From Channallabes apus (lineage: Eukaryota > Chordata > Actinopteri > Siluriformes > Clariidae), in NCBI GenBank assembly GCA_030522415.1, contig CM060105.1, positions 15,619,277 through 15,683,276 of the forward strand: a stretch of DNA of 64,000 nucleotides. The letters run 5' to 3'. Shown in pieces: positions 53,197-63,069 of this stretch (its first letter is position 1; each line of letters begins with the position of its first letter). Both the position numbers and the translations under genes were made by a program. Under the pieces are notes generated by a model. That model made no database searches. It was given only the letters and a program-made list of their open reading frames with translations, and was not told the origin of the DNA.

Positions 53197-54468
53197 TCAA
53201 ATGTTCTCTATAGGGGAAAGATCTGGACTGCAGACTGGCCATTTCAGTACCCGGATCCTTCTCCTACACATCCATGATGTTGTGATTGATGCAGAATGTG
53301 GTCTGGCATTATCTTGTTGAAAAATGCAGGGTCTTCCCTGAAAGAGATGACTAGATGTTGTTCTAGAACCTGAATATATTTTTCTGCATTGATGGTGCCT
53401 TTCCAGACATGCAAGCTGCCCATGCCACACGAACTCATGCAACCCAATACCATCAGAGATGCAGGCTTCTGAAATGAGCGTTGATAACAACTTGGGTTGT
53501 CCTTGTCCTCTTTGGTCCGGATGACATGGCGTCCCACATTTCCAACAAGAACTTCGAATCTGTCATGCACACTCAATCTGCAACCGGCACTAGGACCCTG
53601 AAGTAATGCGGTTGTCAACCAGGAAGTATAAGAGGAGTAAACAAGCCACAGTACAACGCTCAGTCATTGAGTTCTTGGCCCATGTCGGTTCAGATCACCT
53701 GTCTACCATTTCGTGAGTACTCATTTTCTTGGGTCTACTTTCTGATTAGAGTGTGTGTTTATAGGACATGGGTTAAATTTGTGTTTTTCCCTTGCTCCGC
53801 TTTTGTGAGAGTCCTTAGTCCAAATCGCGTGGTTATCCTGCCTACTCGCTTGCTTCCGCGTTTGGGTTTACCATCCACGCTACAAAGGGCTAACCGCTAA
53901 GTGTGCTAACTCTTCTGATCATTCCGGTTAGTACGTGACAGAATCGTGACTCGTCTGACCACAGAACAGTCTTCCATTTTGCCACACTCCATTTTAAATG
54001 ATCCCTGGACCAATGAAAATGCCTGTGCTTGTGGATCTTGCTTAGAAATGGCTTCCTCTTTGCACTGTAGAGTTTCAGCTGGCAATGGCGGATGGCACGG
54101 TGGATTGTGTTCACTGACAATGGTTTCTGGAAGTATTCCTGAGCCCATTCTGCGATTTCCTTTACAGTAGCATTCCTGTTTGTGGTGCAGTGTCGTTTAA
54201 GGGCCCAGAGATCACGGGCATCCAGTATGGTTTTACGCCCTTGACCCTTACGCACAGAGATTGTTCCAGATTCTCTGAATCTTCGGATGATATTATGCAC
54301 AGTTGATGATGATAACTGCAAAGTCTTTGCAATTTTTCGCTGGGTAACACCTTTCTGATATTGCTCCACTATCTTTTTGCGCAACATTGTGGGAATTGGT
54401 GATCCTCTACCCACCTTGGCTTCTGAGAGACACTGCCACTCTGAGAAGCTCTTTTTATACCCAACCAT
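53197..54468 (-). pseudogene. Transposase of the 52.9-kb element (split by LTR)
   Basis: From ATG at 54468: GSPIPTMLRKKIVEQYQKG, a helix-turn-helix RKIAKTLQLSSSTVHNIIRR, NATVKEIAEWAQEYFQKPLS, and the first catalytic motif in WKTVLWSDESRF. The LTR interrupts just after this Phe. Beyond it the frame resumes with EVLVGNVGRHVIRTKEDKDN, SLMVLGCMSSCGMGSLHVW and an FQQDNARPHSA motif (second aspartate), then SPDLSPIENI. Small frameshifts are present between 53240 and 53490. Inactive because of the insertion. Confidence 0.85.
53561..53940 (+). mobile_element. Solo LTR with GAATC target-site duplication
   Basis: 380 bp starting TGTCATGC and ending GTACGTGACA, flanked by GAATC at 53556-53560 and 53941-53945. 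TATA-like TATAAGAG at 53627-53634. Recombination between two LTRs is the usual origin of such copies. Confidence 0.85.
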
Positions 54469-55432
54469 GTTGCCAATTAACCTAATTTCTGTTAATTGGT
54501 CTTCCAGCTCTTCGTTATGTTCAAATTTACTTTTTCCAGCCTCTTATTGCTACTTGTCCCAACTTTTTTGGGATTGGTTGACACCGTGAAATTTGGAATC
54601 AACATATTTTTCCTTTAAAATGATACATTTTCTCTGATTAAACTTTTGATCTGTCATCTATGTTCTATTCTGAATAAAATATTGACATTTGCCATCTCCA
54701 CATCATTGCATTCAGTTTTTATTCACAATTTGTTTAGTGTCCCAACTTTTTTGGAATCCGGTTTGTAGTATAATGTCTTTAGAGTCACCAATTATTAACT
54801 GCATGATATTTTCTCTCGCGCTGTTTTTATTAACCTTTTCCGCCTGAACTTGAAGTTCAAACAGTTTCAATACGTTTTCTCTGTGAAAGATTTTCAAGTA
54901 GATGCCATTTAACTTTTTGTTATTAATGAAGTGACCACACTGCTGTTCATTTCTTTGCATTTATGTCCTGTAATAATGGGAGAATTTACAATAACGGTGG
55001 ACAGGTGTTGAATTGTTCTTACTATTAACTGTGGCTAGAAATGGGCGGAGAGAAACTTCGCGTGCGAACTAGAAGATACCAGAAGGTTCTGCCCCTGTAA
55101 AAACTAAGCATAAAATGTTTATGCAACGTTCTTAATTATACATGAATTTAGTTTTGTGAGTCACAGGTTTGAATTTTAAAAGTGGTGTATATTTTAATGT
55201 TTTTTTTTTCTCCTGTTGTTGCTGCATATTGCCTTTAGCAGTGCCTCGCCCTTCAGGCTGTGGCTCAGTCTCTCTGGTGAGTGTGTCCTCTCTTAAAGTA
55301 ACAGAATTCGAATTGGCCTTAAACAAAGTTATATTAAGAAAATAAACACTGTGCCAAAAGACAATCAACATACTACATACATGCTGTTTGCATGAGTGAG
55401 TTTAATTGTTTTATTAATGTTTACTGAATAAA

Positions 55433-55576
55433 GCAAATGGTGCATTGTTTCTGGATGTAGAAATATACAGAGGGTGCCAAAAAGAAAAATATAATACACA
55501 ATATATACAGATAACATCTCTTAAATTTTTTACACCCTCTGTATATTTCTACATCCAGAAACAATGCACCATTTGC
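55433..55576. repeat. Perfect 44-bp inverted repeat (hairpin)
   Basis: Arms 55433-55476 and 55533-55576 are perfectly complementary (left begins GCAAATGGTGCATTG, ends ACAGAGGGTG); the loop is 56 nt. Beyond the arms similarity is only partial. Confidence 0.92.
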
Positions 55577-55984
55577 ATCACAATGCAGCTATACTTGCTG
55601 CATTGCTTAAAAAAGATTGACATAAGCAATCAAAAACTTAAAAAATCTTTTGACCCCAAACGTATACTATTTGTATTAATACAAAACAGTTCTGAATTGT
55701 ATAAGTGTTTTTTATTCTGTTAATTTGGTTCTGCAGATTAACCAGCAAACTCAATCTGTGACTATCCAGGAGTCAGCACTTTAACTTTGGGCTCAAGTGT
55801 TTGTGGTGTGTGTGCGCAAATGCATTTTTTAAAAATATATTTTTGTATTCATGGACTTTGGGACTAGCCTGGAATACAACACTATGCTATAAAAGGACTC
55901 TGCATCTACCTCAACAAGGATCCTGACGATCTTTTGCAGGAGTATGTGGTGAGTTTGTGCTAAAGTAAGCTGTGCTACAGTCGA

Positions 55985-56515
55985 TTCTTCTTCTTTGTCT
56001 TTCGGCTGTTCCCTTTCAGGGGTCGCCACAGCGAATCATCTGCCTCCATCGAACACTATCCTCTGCATCCTCTTCTCTACTAACTTCATGTCCTCTCTCA
56101 CTGCATCCATAAATCTCCTCTTTGGTCTTCCTCTAGACCTCCTGCCTGGCAGTTCCAACCTCAGCATCCTTCTACCGATATATTCACAATCTCTCCTCTG
56201 AACATGTCCAAACCACCTCAATCTGGCCTCTCTGACTTTATCTCCAAAACATTTCACATGGGTTGTCCCTCTGATGAACTCATTCTTGATCCTATCTATC
56301 TATCATTGTCACTCCCAAGGAGAACCTCAACATCTTCAGCTCTGCCTCCTGTCTTTTCTTCAGTGCCACTGTCTCTAAGCCGTAGAGCATTGCTGGTCTC
56401 TCCACTGTCCTGTACACCTTTCCTTTCATTCTCGCTGATACTCTTTTGTCGCACAACAAACCTGACACTTTTCTCCATCCATTCCAACCTGTACACTCCT
56501 CTTCACCTTAATAGA
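55985..56515 (-). mobile_element. RTE-type LINE, 3' end
   Basis: The minus strand encodes the C-terminus after the reverse transcriptase: VREARLRWFGHVQRRDCEYI, then GRPKRRFMDAVREDMKLVE; upstream pieces read VYRTVERPAMLYG in a broken frame. After the stop the 3' end has GTGGCGACCCC and AACAGCCGAAAGACAAAG. Stops and frameshifts show it is dead. The SINE at 28352-28548 shares this tail. Confidence 0.7.
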
Positions 56516-56676
56516 TTAAAAAATATAATAATAAATCAGTTTTTTTTAATGTAAAAACTAGCCTAAACCTTGATGAACTTAGCCACACCTAAGTTATACA
56601 AACATTCCTACACAGATGCATAATAAAAAGAAAAAATATATAACTTACTCTTAAATTATTAAAATTTTATCAAGAC

Positions 56677-56920
56677 ATGACTGATACCAACACACTGAAG
56701 GCCATAGAGGGCACAACAGTGGGGATCTATGTTGCCAGAGGGACTTCCAGCAGTGACTATTCTGATGTTGGAGTAATCCTCGAGGGTGTGGTGGTACTTG
56801 AAGATCTGGAGAGTGTGGCCCTTGCTACTGCCATGCTGTTTGCACCTTTTTCTGCCTTAAATATGAGGTACCCGACGAAGCTTTAAGGTTATTCAAAAAG
56901 TTATAATGAATACTATATAT
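56677..56920 (+). pseudogene. C-terminal exon fragment of a teleost-expanded gene family
   Basis: MTDTNTLKAIEGTTVGIYVA, DVGVILEGVVVLEDLESV and ALATAMLFAPFSALNMRYPT, then a frameshift near 56880, after which KVIQKVIMN continues in another frame. I recognise the pattern GI(V/I)xEGVxVLxxLxxVAxAxxMLFxLxYALxLxYPxxL as a recurrent C-terminus of poorly characterised fish multigene proteins. No start exon is seen; the copy is broken. Family name not known to me. Confidence 0.45.
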
Positions 56921-57536
56921 ATATATAATATAATTATAAAAAATTATTTAATTGTGTTAAAAGTTACTGTACATGTGACAAATAATTGAATTATGATCAT
57001 TATAAGATTATGGGCAAACCTAACTGCTCTCTATCTCTCCACGCTACACATGGCACTGCTGAAACTGAAATGGCCACAACTAGGTGTGTATCCGAGTGTA
57101 CATCAGTTTAAGCGGAGTTTAAATTAACTTAAATATCCTTCATTTTATATAATTGAACTGTAAGGGTTAACCCCTAGAGGGCGCCAAAACGCCCATTGGT
57201 TATGTTTAGTTTAATTAGGACTACATTTCCCATAGGGCGCCTCGGTCAGGTGACGAGAGCGTACACCTGAAACGAGGTGAGTAATTTAAGTTAATTATTA
57301 TAAATAACCTGACTGAGAATCAGTCTGCGTCTAGCATTAGTTGTCGTTATGTTTATGGTGTGTTGGTTGTGTTTCGAATAAAGAAATTGGATAGATAATA
57401 GGTTACTAGGTGCTCTCATAAAAGAGCTTATGTTTTGTTTGGTGCTTTATCTTAAATAAAGACGAGTTTTGAGACCAACATCTTGCCTCCTGCGATTATG
57501 CCACACACATGCCAACACACGTAGGATACATGACAG

Positions 57537-57546
57537 AATGCTAGAC
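57537..57546 (+). promoter_or_regulatory. Putative self-primer binding site of the second LTR element
   Basis: AATGCTAGAC, one base after the LTR, is the exact reverse complement of GTCTAGCATT at 57329-57338, 30 bp downstream of the TATA box. Confidence 0.6.
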
Positions 57547-57798
57547 CTTAGACCCTAGACGTTTTTTGGGGGGAGCAATCACCATCTCGCCCGAGCTGGT
57601 GGAAATGCTGACCGACATTGAGGAGCAAGGAGAGACCGAGGTGTGGCAGAGCTGGAACGGCGGCAGGATCGCCGAGCCGGCAGACCTGCTGGAGAACAGC
57701 AAGGAGCGGAGAGAGAGAGAGGCATGGCAGAGCTGGGAAGGTTGCAGGCTCGCCATCTGGCGGATGCCATTCAAAGGCGATGCAGCTTGGGGTGACCG

Positions 57799-58938
57799 AT
57801 GTCCCGCACCGACCAGGAGGTACGGGCCAAGAAGGTCAGGTACGGCGCTGCCGAGTGGGAGTTAGAACCTCAGGCGGAGCAGCAATGGAAAGAGGAAGGA
57901 ACAAGGGACCTCGTCAGGTTCTATGCGGAGCAGAATCAGGAGCAAATACTAGACCTGCAGAAGCATGTGGAACAGCTCCAAGACCTGCTCGTCCAAATTC
58001 ACAAGAGCCACGCTGCAGGCTCTGAGCGTCGAGAGAGCCACGCTGCAGGCTCTGAGCGTCGAGAGAGCCACGCTGCAGGCTCTGATTTTCCTCCTCCGCC
58101 GCTTCCGCTCTTATGCACATGGAGGAAGATGCGTTTCCTCCACCGCCGCTTCCGCTCTTATGCACGGGGGAAGACGCATTTCCTCCACCGCCACCTCAGT
58201 TCTTCTACACGGAGCAGACAGCACTTCCGGCACTGCAGCTGGACAGCGAGGACAAAGCATTTCCTTCGCCGCTGCTTGAAAGCGAAAGTGGGGAGTCAAG
58301 GAGCAGCCTGGAGAGCATCGTCCTTCCTCCGCCTGCAGTCGCTGAGCATGGCATCAGCGCCGCTCCCGCCAAACGCAGCAAACGTCGCGCCAATTCTGCA
58401 ATCTCTAAGGTCCGCTCCAGCTCTGCAGCTGCCGAGCTTCGAGAACGTCGCTTCCGCTCTGCAGCCACAATGCTCAGCAAACGTCGAGTCAGCTCTGCAG
58501 CTTCCAAGCGGCACGTACGTCGCGTCTCCTCCGGAGCCGCCACGCTCCACGAACGTCGCGTCAGCTCTGCTGCCTCCAAGCGCAGAGGTCGTCGTGCCCG
58601 CTCCTCAGCATGACGCCGAGGTCGTCGTGCCCGCTCCTCAGCATGACGGCGAGGTCGTCGTGCCCGCTCCTCAGCATGACGCCGTGATCGTCGTGCCCGC
58701 TCCTCAGCATGACGCCGAGATCGTCGTGCCCGCTCCTCAGCATGACGCCGAGATCGTCGTGCCCGCTCCTCAGCATGATGCCGAGATCGATGTACCCGCT
58801 CCTCAGCATGACGCCGAGATCAACCTGTTGGATTCAACTCATAGCAATTTTAATATACAAACAACTGAAGTTTTGGGCAAAGAGTTTCTTAATTCAAGTC
58901 TGAACATACAAAGTAAATATGGCATGATATCAGTTTGA
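57799..58938 (+). CDS. Repeat-rich open frame of the second LTR element
   Basis: A 379-codon frame from ATG. The N-terminal part (about 1-72) is acidic with a coiled-coil-like stretch (WKEEGTRDLVRFYAEQNQEQ, ILDLQKHVEQLQDLLVQI), reminiscent of gag-type proteins. Then come three 10-residue HAAGSERRES repeats, Pro/Arg-rich 45-47-bp repeats in which the frame shifts relative to the conserved FPPPPLPLLCT reading, and about seven 11-residue VVVPAPQHDAE repeats at 58590-58820. The end runs into unique sequence. No protease, polymerase or zinc knuckle. Coding status is uncertain. Confidence 0.45.
   Translation: MSRTDQEVRAKKVRYGAAEWELEPQAEQQWKEEGTRDLVRFYAEQNQEQILDLQKHVEQLQDLLVQIHKSHAAGSERRESHAAGSERRESHAAGSDFPPPPLPLLCTWRKMRFLHRRFRSYARGKTHFLHRHLSSSTRSRQHFRHCSWTARTKHFLRRCLKAKVGSQGAAWRASSFLRLQSLSMASAPLPPNAANVAPILQSLRSAPALQLPSFENVASALQPQCSANVESALQLPSGTYVASPPEPPRSTNVASALLPPSAEVVVPAPQHDAEVVVPAPQHDGEVVVPAPQHDAVIVVPAPQHDAEIVVPAPQHDAEIVVPAPQHDAEIDVPAPQHDAEINLLDSTHSNFNIQTTEVLGKEFLNSSLNIQSKYGMISV
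58003..58820 (+). repeat. Tandem repeats of 30, 45-47 and 33 bp
   Basis: 30-bp units (GAGAGCCACGCTGCAGGCTC) three times at 58003-58090; 45-47-bp units (TTTCCTCCACCGCCGCTTCC) three times at 58087-58210; 33-bp units (GTCGTCGTGCCCGCTCCTCA) seven times at 58587-58820. Confidence 0.85.
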
Positions 58939-58939
58939 C

Positions 58940-59290
58940 CTTGTTTTACCTTTTTTTTTTCTTACCATACTGTAAGTTACTTTTGTGCTTGACCATACAG
59001 GGTCTTTTGAAGTTGTAATCATAGTTGCCTTTGCTAGTAGGTTTGATATCTTACGTTGGATACATCTGAAAGATCAAACTTTTCTTTACTCCTTAATTTA
59101 ACTGTAGTTTATATTATTACAAAGGGGACTGATTCTTGTACAATGGTAGAATATCATTTTGTGGCAGACTGCAAAAACCACATGAGTAATTGTAACAATA
59201 TGATCTCTTTTGTATGTTAGTGTGAAATTAAACAGCCTCTAGTTGATTGATGTGTGGAAGTCCATAGCAACTGTGAAAACAAAGAGAGTG
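58940..59290. other. Upstream flank of the Ly6 gene
   Basis: AT-rich; nothing recognised. Confidence 0.4.
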
Positions 59291-59309
59291 GGAACTCAGA
59301 CATCAGATG

Positions 59310-59397
59310 TATTTAAAGGAGGGAAGATAAAGTAGTGGTATCCAGATCATACTCTGACAGGTGACTCATTTTTCCTGAAGTTTCCTGAACATTGAAG
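59310..59397 (+). promoter_or_regulatory. Ly6 gene promoter and noncoding first exon
   Basis: TATTTAAA at 59310-59317; a transcript starting about 30 bp later would reach the donor GAAG/GTAAGC at 59397/59398. The next acceptor, TTTCTACGCTGCAG, lies just before the ATG. Confidence 0.5.
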
Positions 59398-59537
59398 GTA
59401 AGCTCTTAGATAATACAGTATTATACTTTCAGAGATCTTAGAATAAAAAAAAAACTATTTTAGTACAATTTAGTTTAAAAACTAATTAATTTTTTTTACT
59501 TAATTATAATGTTTAAAATCACTTTCTACGCTGCAGA

Positions 59538-60719
59538 ATGAAGGTTTTATTCCTGGCTCTGGTTTTTGCCTCAGTGTTGATGAGTGGTGAGTGGAGGCTG
59601 GAAATCAGGTCTAATTGAAAGAATCTTAATTTTTTTTTTTTTTAGGCTGATTACGTGTAACGTACAAGTCAGACAACTGAATGACTAAAATCAGTTTTGT
59701 TTATATGGGGACGCCAACAATGTAAAATAAAAGTATATAAAAATGGTTTCTTCAGCATTGTCACTTCTGACATGTCCAATCTGTCCAGTATGTGTGCATA
59801 AAATAATATGTAAACAGAAAAAAAAAATTACAGCTACAGGTGTCTATTTCCAGTGGATTGTAGAATATATTATCTCCATCCTCTTGGAGCAGTGATGCTG
59901 ATATTCAGTGAGAAGAAAGCAGATGATAAAAATGTCATATGAAAAAGGAAGATTAAGGTTAATTTCATCAATGAATTAATTAATCATTTTGAAATGCTTT
60001 CTTTAGAAGTACTTTCATGTTTGCAGAAAGTGTACTGTTTTTTGTTTTCCACTCTGTTACAGGTTCTGCTCTGAAATGCATCAGATGTTTTCCACCTGCT
60101 TATGATACATGCCTGCTCAGTGTTGAAACCTGCAATGACAAGAATACCTGTATCTCTTATGAACTGAAAGTTAAGTCCAGTGTGTGTCTCCTTTTATGTT
60201 TTTTTTTATCACTGTACCTCTGAAACTAATGTAACACAGTACCACAAGGCAGCACATTATAATGGTTAAAATAATTTTAACAGTAAAACAAAAAGCTAAA
60301 TTCAGCAGTCTATGTAGTTTAAAATGGACAGGCCACTTTAGACTGAGTATTATTTGTGTTTACACTGTGAATTATTTGTTTATTATTTTATTTTAGTTTA
60401 TTACTAAAAAAGAAAAAAACATAGAAATTTGTCGAACAGCAGGATTCAGATGTGGCCTCTCAGAACCCTTGTAACCGATATTGAAACACCTCCCAGTGCA
60501 CAACCCCAATAAAACCACACACACCTGCTCCAGGTTAGGACATGTTAAGTACATCGAAATGTGCATAAGGACTTCTAATTTATTATATATATTTTTTCAG
60601 GTAAAAGATCACCTCCAGTGAAGATGTGTATCTCTATGGCGGACTGTCTCAAGAAGAAGGAAGAATCTTTTTTCAAAGTCAAATGCTGTCAGACTGACCT
60701 CTGCAATTTGTACATTTAA
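59538..60719 (+). CDS. Small secreted Ly6/uPAR-domain protein, 3 coding exons
   Basis: Exons 59538-59586, 60063-60179 and 60601-60719 join in phase 1 at both junctions to give 94 codons plus TAA. Exon 1 encodes a signal peptide (MKVLFLALVFASVLMSG). The mature part begins ALKCIRCFPP and ends KCCQTDLCNLYI; the C-x2-C start and CCxxDxCN end are the signature of the three-finger LU domain. No hydrophobic GPI-anchor tail follows, so a secreted form is likely. The three-exon layout with signal, first half and second half is typical of Ly6 genes. The exon 2 donor (TCCA/GTGTGT) is weak; the nearer GT (GTTAAG) breaks the frame. AATAAA at 60884-60889. Specific function unknown. Confidence 0.8.
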
Positions 60720-60883
60720 CGATAACCATGCTTGGTCTAACAGATGTTCACCTCAGTAGTACTGTTGGTATTTGTTACTATTGTTATTTACTCATGTATT
60801 AAGTAACAGCAGCAGTACATTCAGTTCATTCAGTGAACATGAGTTTATTTTAATCATATTCTGTCCTGAAGACATTAATTCCT

Positions 60884-60889
60884 AATAAA
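60884..60889 (+). terminator. Poly(A) signal of the Ly6 gene
   Basis: AATAAA, 165 bp after the stop codon, followed by a T-rich stretch. Confidence 0.7.
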
Positions 60890-60909
60890 GTCTTTTTAGC
60901 ATCAATTTA

Positions 60910-62540
60910 AGTTCTGAATGTATTTTGCAAGTAATTTACCATTAGCAGAAACACAAAAGCAGATGTACCATAGTATTTTGAGAATTACAGTATATAGTTT
61001 GTGGCATTAGATGAGTTACATTGTACTGAACTATACTTATGGTATAAACATCACTTAAGCAGGAATAAGAGGAGATGCAAGTGCAGGCTCTCTAGGAACA
61101 ATCATCAAGCAAACAAAACAAGAACAGAAAGTGGACTATACAGTTCATTAAAGTGAGATCTAGCATAAAATTTTAAAAAGTTGTTCATTATCACAACAAC
61201 ATGAACATAACTGTTCATCACACTAAATGTAAATATAGGAACAAATCATAAGCAAAATTACTTGACAATACTGTTCTTGCAAGAACTGTTCCAGAACAGT
61301 GAAGTTCATGTCTTAAAATAACAGCTAACTGTTGTTGTTGCTGTTAATTAATTACCTAATGCCATATAGTACGTATGTGTTATTTGATAGTGTAAAAAAA
61401 AAATCCAGGAAGGAATCAAGGACTCTTATTTATTATTGAACCTCTGGGGCTGCAAGTATAAGATAGTAGCACAGGCAGCCATTTTCCATTTTACAGCTAT
61501 TTAACATTTACATAAAACCCTAAATGTAACAATATAGAAGAAAGAAATATCAGCTGTCAATTCACATGCAGCCAGAAGTAAGATTTTATATCACACTGTA
61601 ACTTTAGATGGCCTTTCTGTTCCATCAAGTGCTACAGTGAAAGAACTCGTGTGATTATAGATTCTAGTCTTTCATTTGAACATTTGAAGCTCATGTAGAC
61701 AATATGACAAAATGTTAAATAGTGTTCATTCATTCAGTATTAAGTGTTAACCCTTATTATTAATGGAGATAATTTTGGTGGCTTATGTTTACAATGTGAG
61801 AGAGCAGATTGTTTTTGTATATAAAACATATAAACGCAGATCTAATTTACTTGGCATATGATCTGAAGTTTAGATGCAAAGATTTGTATAGGTGGTATAA
61901 AAACTGCTAATTACAACAGTGTTGTCATCCCAAAATCCCAGAAGTTATCATGGCCTTGAATGTAACTTTTCTTATAATTATCAAATATTGGATGTTAAAA
62001 GTTATTTACTATCTATATAGTTATTTATAGCTATATAGTTATATACTTTTATTTCTACTGATCAGGTATAGAGTTAATCATATAGTTAATGATTTTAATT
62101 ATACTTGAATTTTCTTTAGGCTAAGCTTAAAAGTTGTTAAGCAAACTTTGTTAATGTTAGGAATGAGTTGAGACATGTTTTTGTTAGACAATGCTGTGTG
62201 AATATCACCTTACTGAGATGTTTGACAATTCTAGAGAAAGTTTCTAAATTAATGCTTACTGCTTTTTTGCAGTGGTACTCTGGAATAAACCTGGAGAGAA
62301 ACAATGAGCCAAGCTGTGATTACAGGACCCGTAGAAAGTAAATACCAAAATGTTATACTTGTACTGTTTCGTTATTACTTGTATTGTTATTACTTAACAT
62401 TTTTACAATTTAAAATGCTTGTAATGTTTTAACAAGTTTTTTATGTGTTGCCTTAGTTTGAGTAGCTATTATGCAATTTAATGGATGCATTTCAGACCTT
62501 CTAATGGTCTACACAAGCATAGAGAAAAATCTAATGTTTT
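60910..62540. other. AT-rich non-coding stretch
   Basis: No gene supported. A TTTTTTGCAG acceptor-like site at about 62272 precedes a short open segment, but nothing joins to it. Confidence 0.4.
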
Positions 62541-62544
62541 TTTT

Positions 62545-62957
62545 TTTTCACAAATGAATAGTTTCCGCTTACAGCAAGTAGCATCAAACCATTTTTGTGC
62601 AACCATGTTCATGACCAAGAGAAACACAGTTCTCTACAGAAGGATCTTCCACTTTTCAGTTATCAGACTCATTTGGTCCTTCTGGTGCACTACCAGAACC
62701 TTAAGATATAAAAGAGCCTAGAATCAGTTTTAGTACAATTTATTTATATTAATTGAGCATGTAAGATTTGTCCATGCTTGTACATGCTGAAGCAATGAAT
62801 GTCAACAGTACAGCGAGGAGTGTGAGTGAATATGGTTCTTACGATATAGTACACCCGTCTCATTTAAGGACTAGCTGTTCAACCACATCCACTCTCCCTC
62901 AGTCTCCAAGTCAATCAGGCCAATCCAATATGTTTCTCCAATTTCTAAAGCTGCATT
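62545..62957 (-). pseudogene. Lectin pseudogene: two C-type lectin exons
   Basis: Exon 7-like (62957-62843) keeps ETYWIGL and ETEGEWMWL but has TAG where the intact gene at 34.7 kb has CAG (Gln), and ends with extra bases before the GTAAGAA donor. Exon 8-like (about 62703-62545) has a lost base after FW, a TGA in place of TGG (Trp) after ESDN, and a further deletion before WFDATC. The intron between them is also similar to the intact gene (TGCTGAAGCA, GTGAATATGGTTCTTACGAT), so this is a segmental duplicate. Earlier exons are not found in the window. Confidence 0.85.
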
Positions 62958-63062
62958 CTCAAAACAATTAGTACAAACAGCACAACACATTGAATTTCTT
63001 GCAAAAGCAAGAACGGCTATAACGTCTACATGAGACGGGTGTACTATATCGTAAGAACCATA
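62835..63062. repeat. 33-bp inverted repeat at the lectin pseudogene
   Basis: 62836-62868 (GGTTCTTACGATATAGTACA...) recurs in reverse complement at 63029-63061, about 160 bp apart. It spans the donor site of the pseudo-exon. Confidence 0.75.
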
Positions 63063-63069
63063 CAGCAGA

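Larger units (their letters stand above)
52934..54765 (-). mobile_element. Tc1/mariner-like transposon with about 210-bp inverted repeats, holding a solo LTR
   Basis: Ends CAAACCGGATTCCAAAAAAG and its inverse, TA duplications at 52932-52933 and 54766-54767. The inverted repeats run about 210 bp (both contain TGTGGAGATGGCAAATGTC and CCCAAAAAAGTTGGGACAAG). Transposase is on the minus strand and is split by a solo LTR at 53561-53940. Confidence 0.88.
57159..58840 (+). mobile_element. Second non-autonomous LTR element (5' LTR plus internal region)
   Basis: A 377-bp LTR (57159-57535; TGTAAGGG...CATGACA) with TATAAATA at 57299-57306 is followed by an internal region made largely of tandem repeats. 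No enzyme domains and no 3' LTR are found, so the copy is 3'-truncated. Layout and primer site parallel the element at 7804. LTR sequence also shares CCTCGGTCAGGTGAC with that element. Confidence 0.75.

Noticed and set aside
62272..62345. Acceptor-like TTTTTTGCAG followed by a short open segment, as an extra exon of the Ly6 gene
   Set aside because: The Ly6 frame ends at 60719 with a poly(A) signal before this point; no link.
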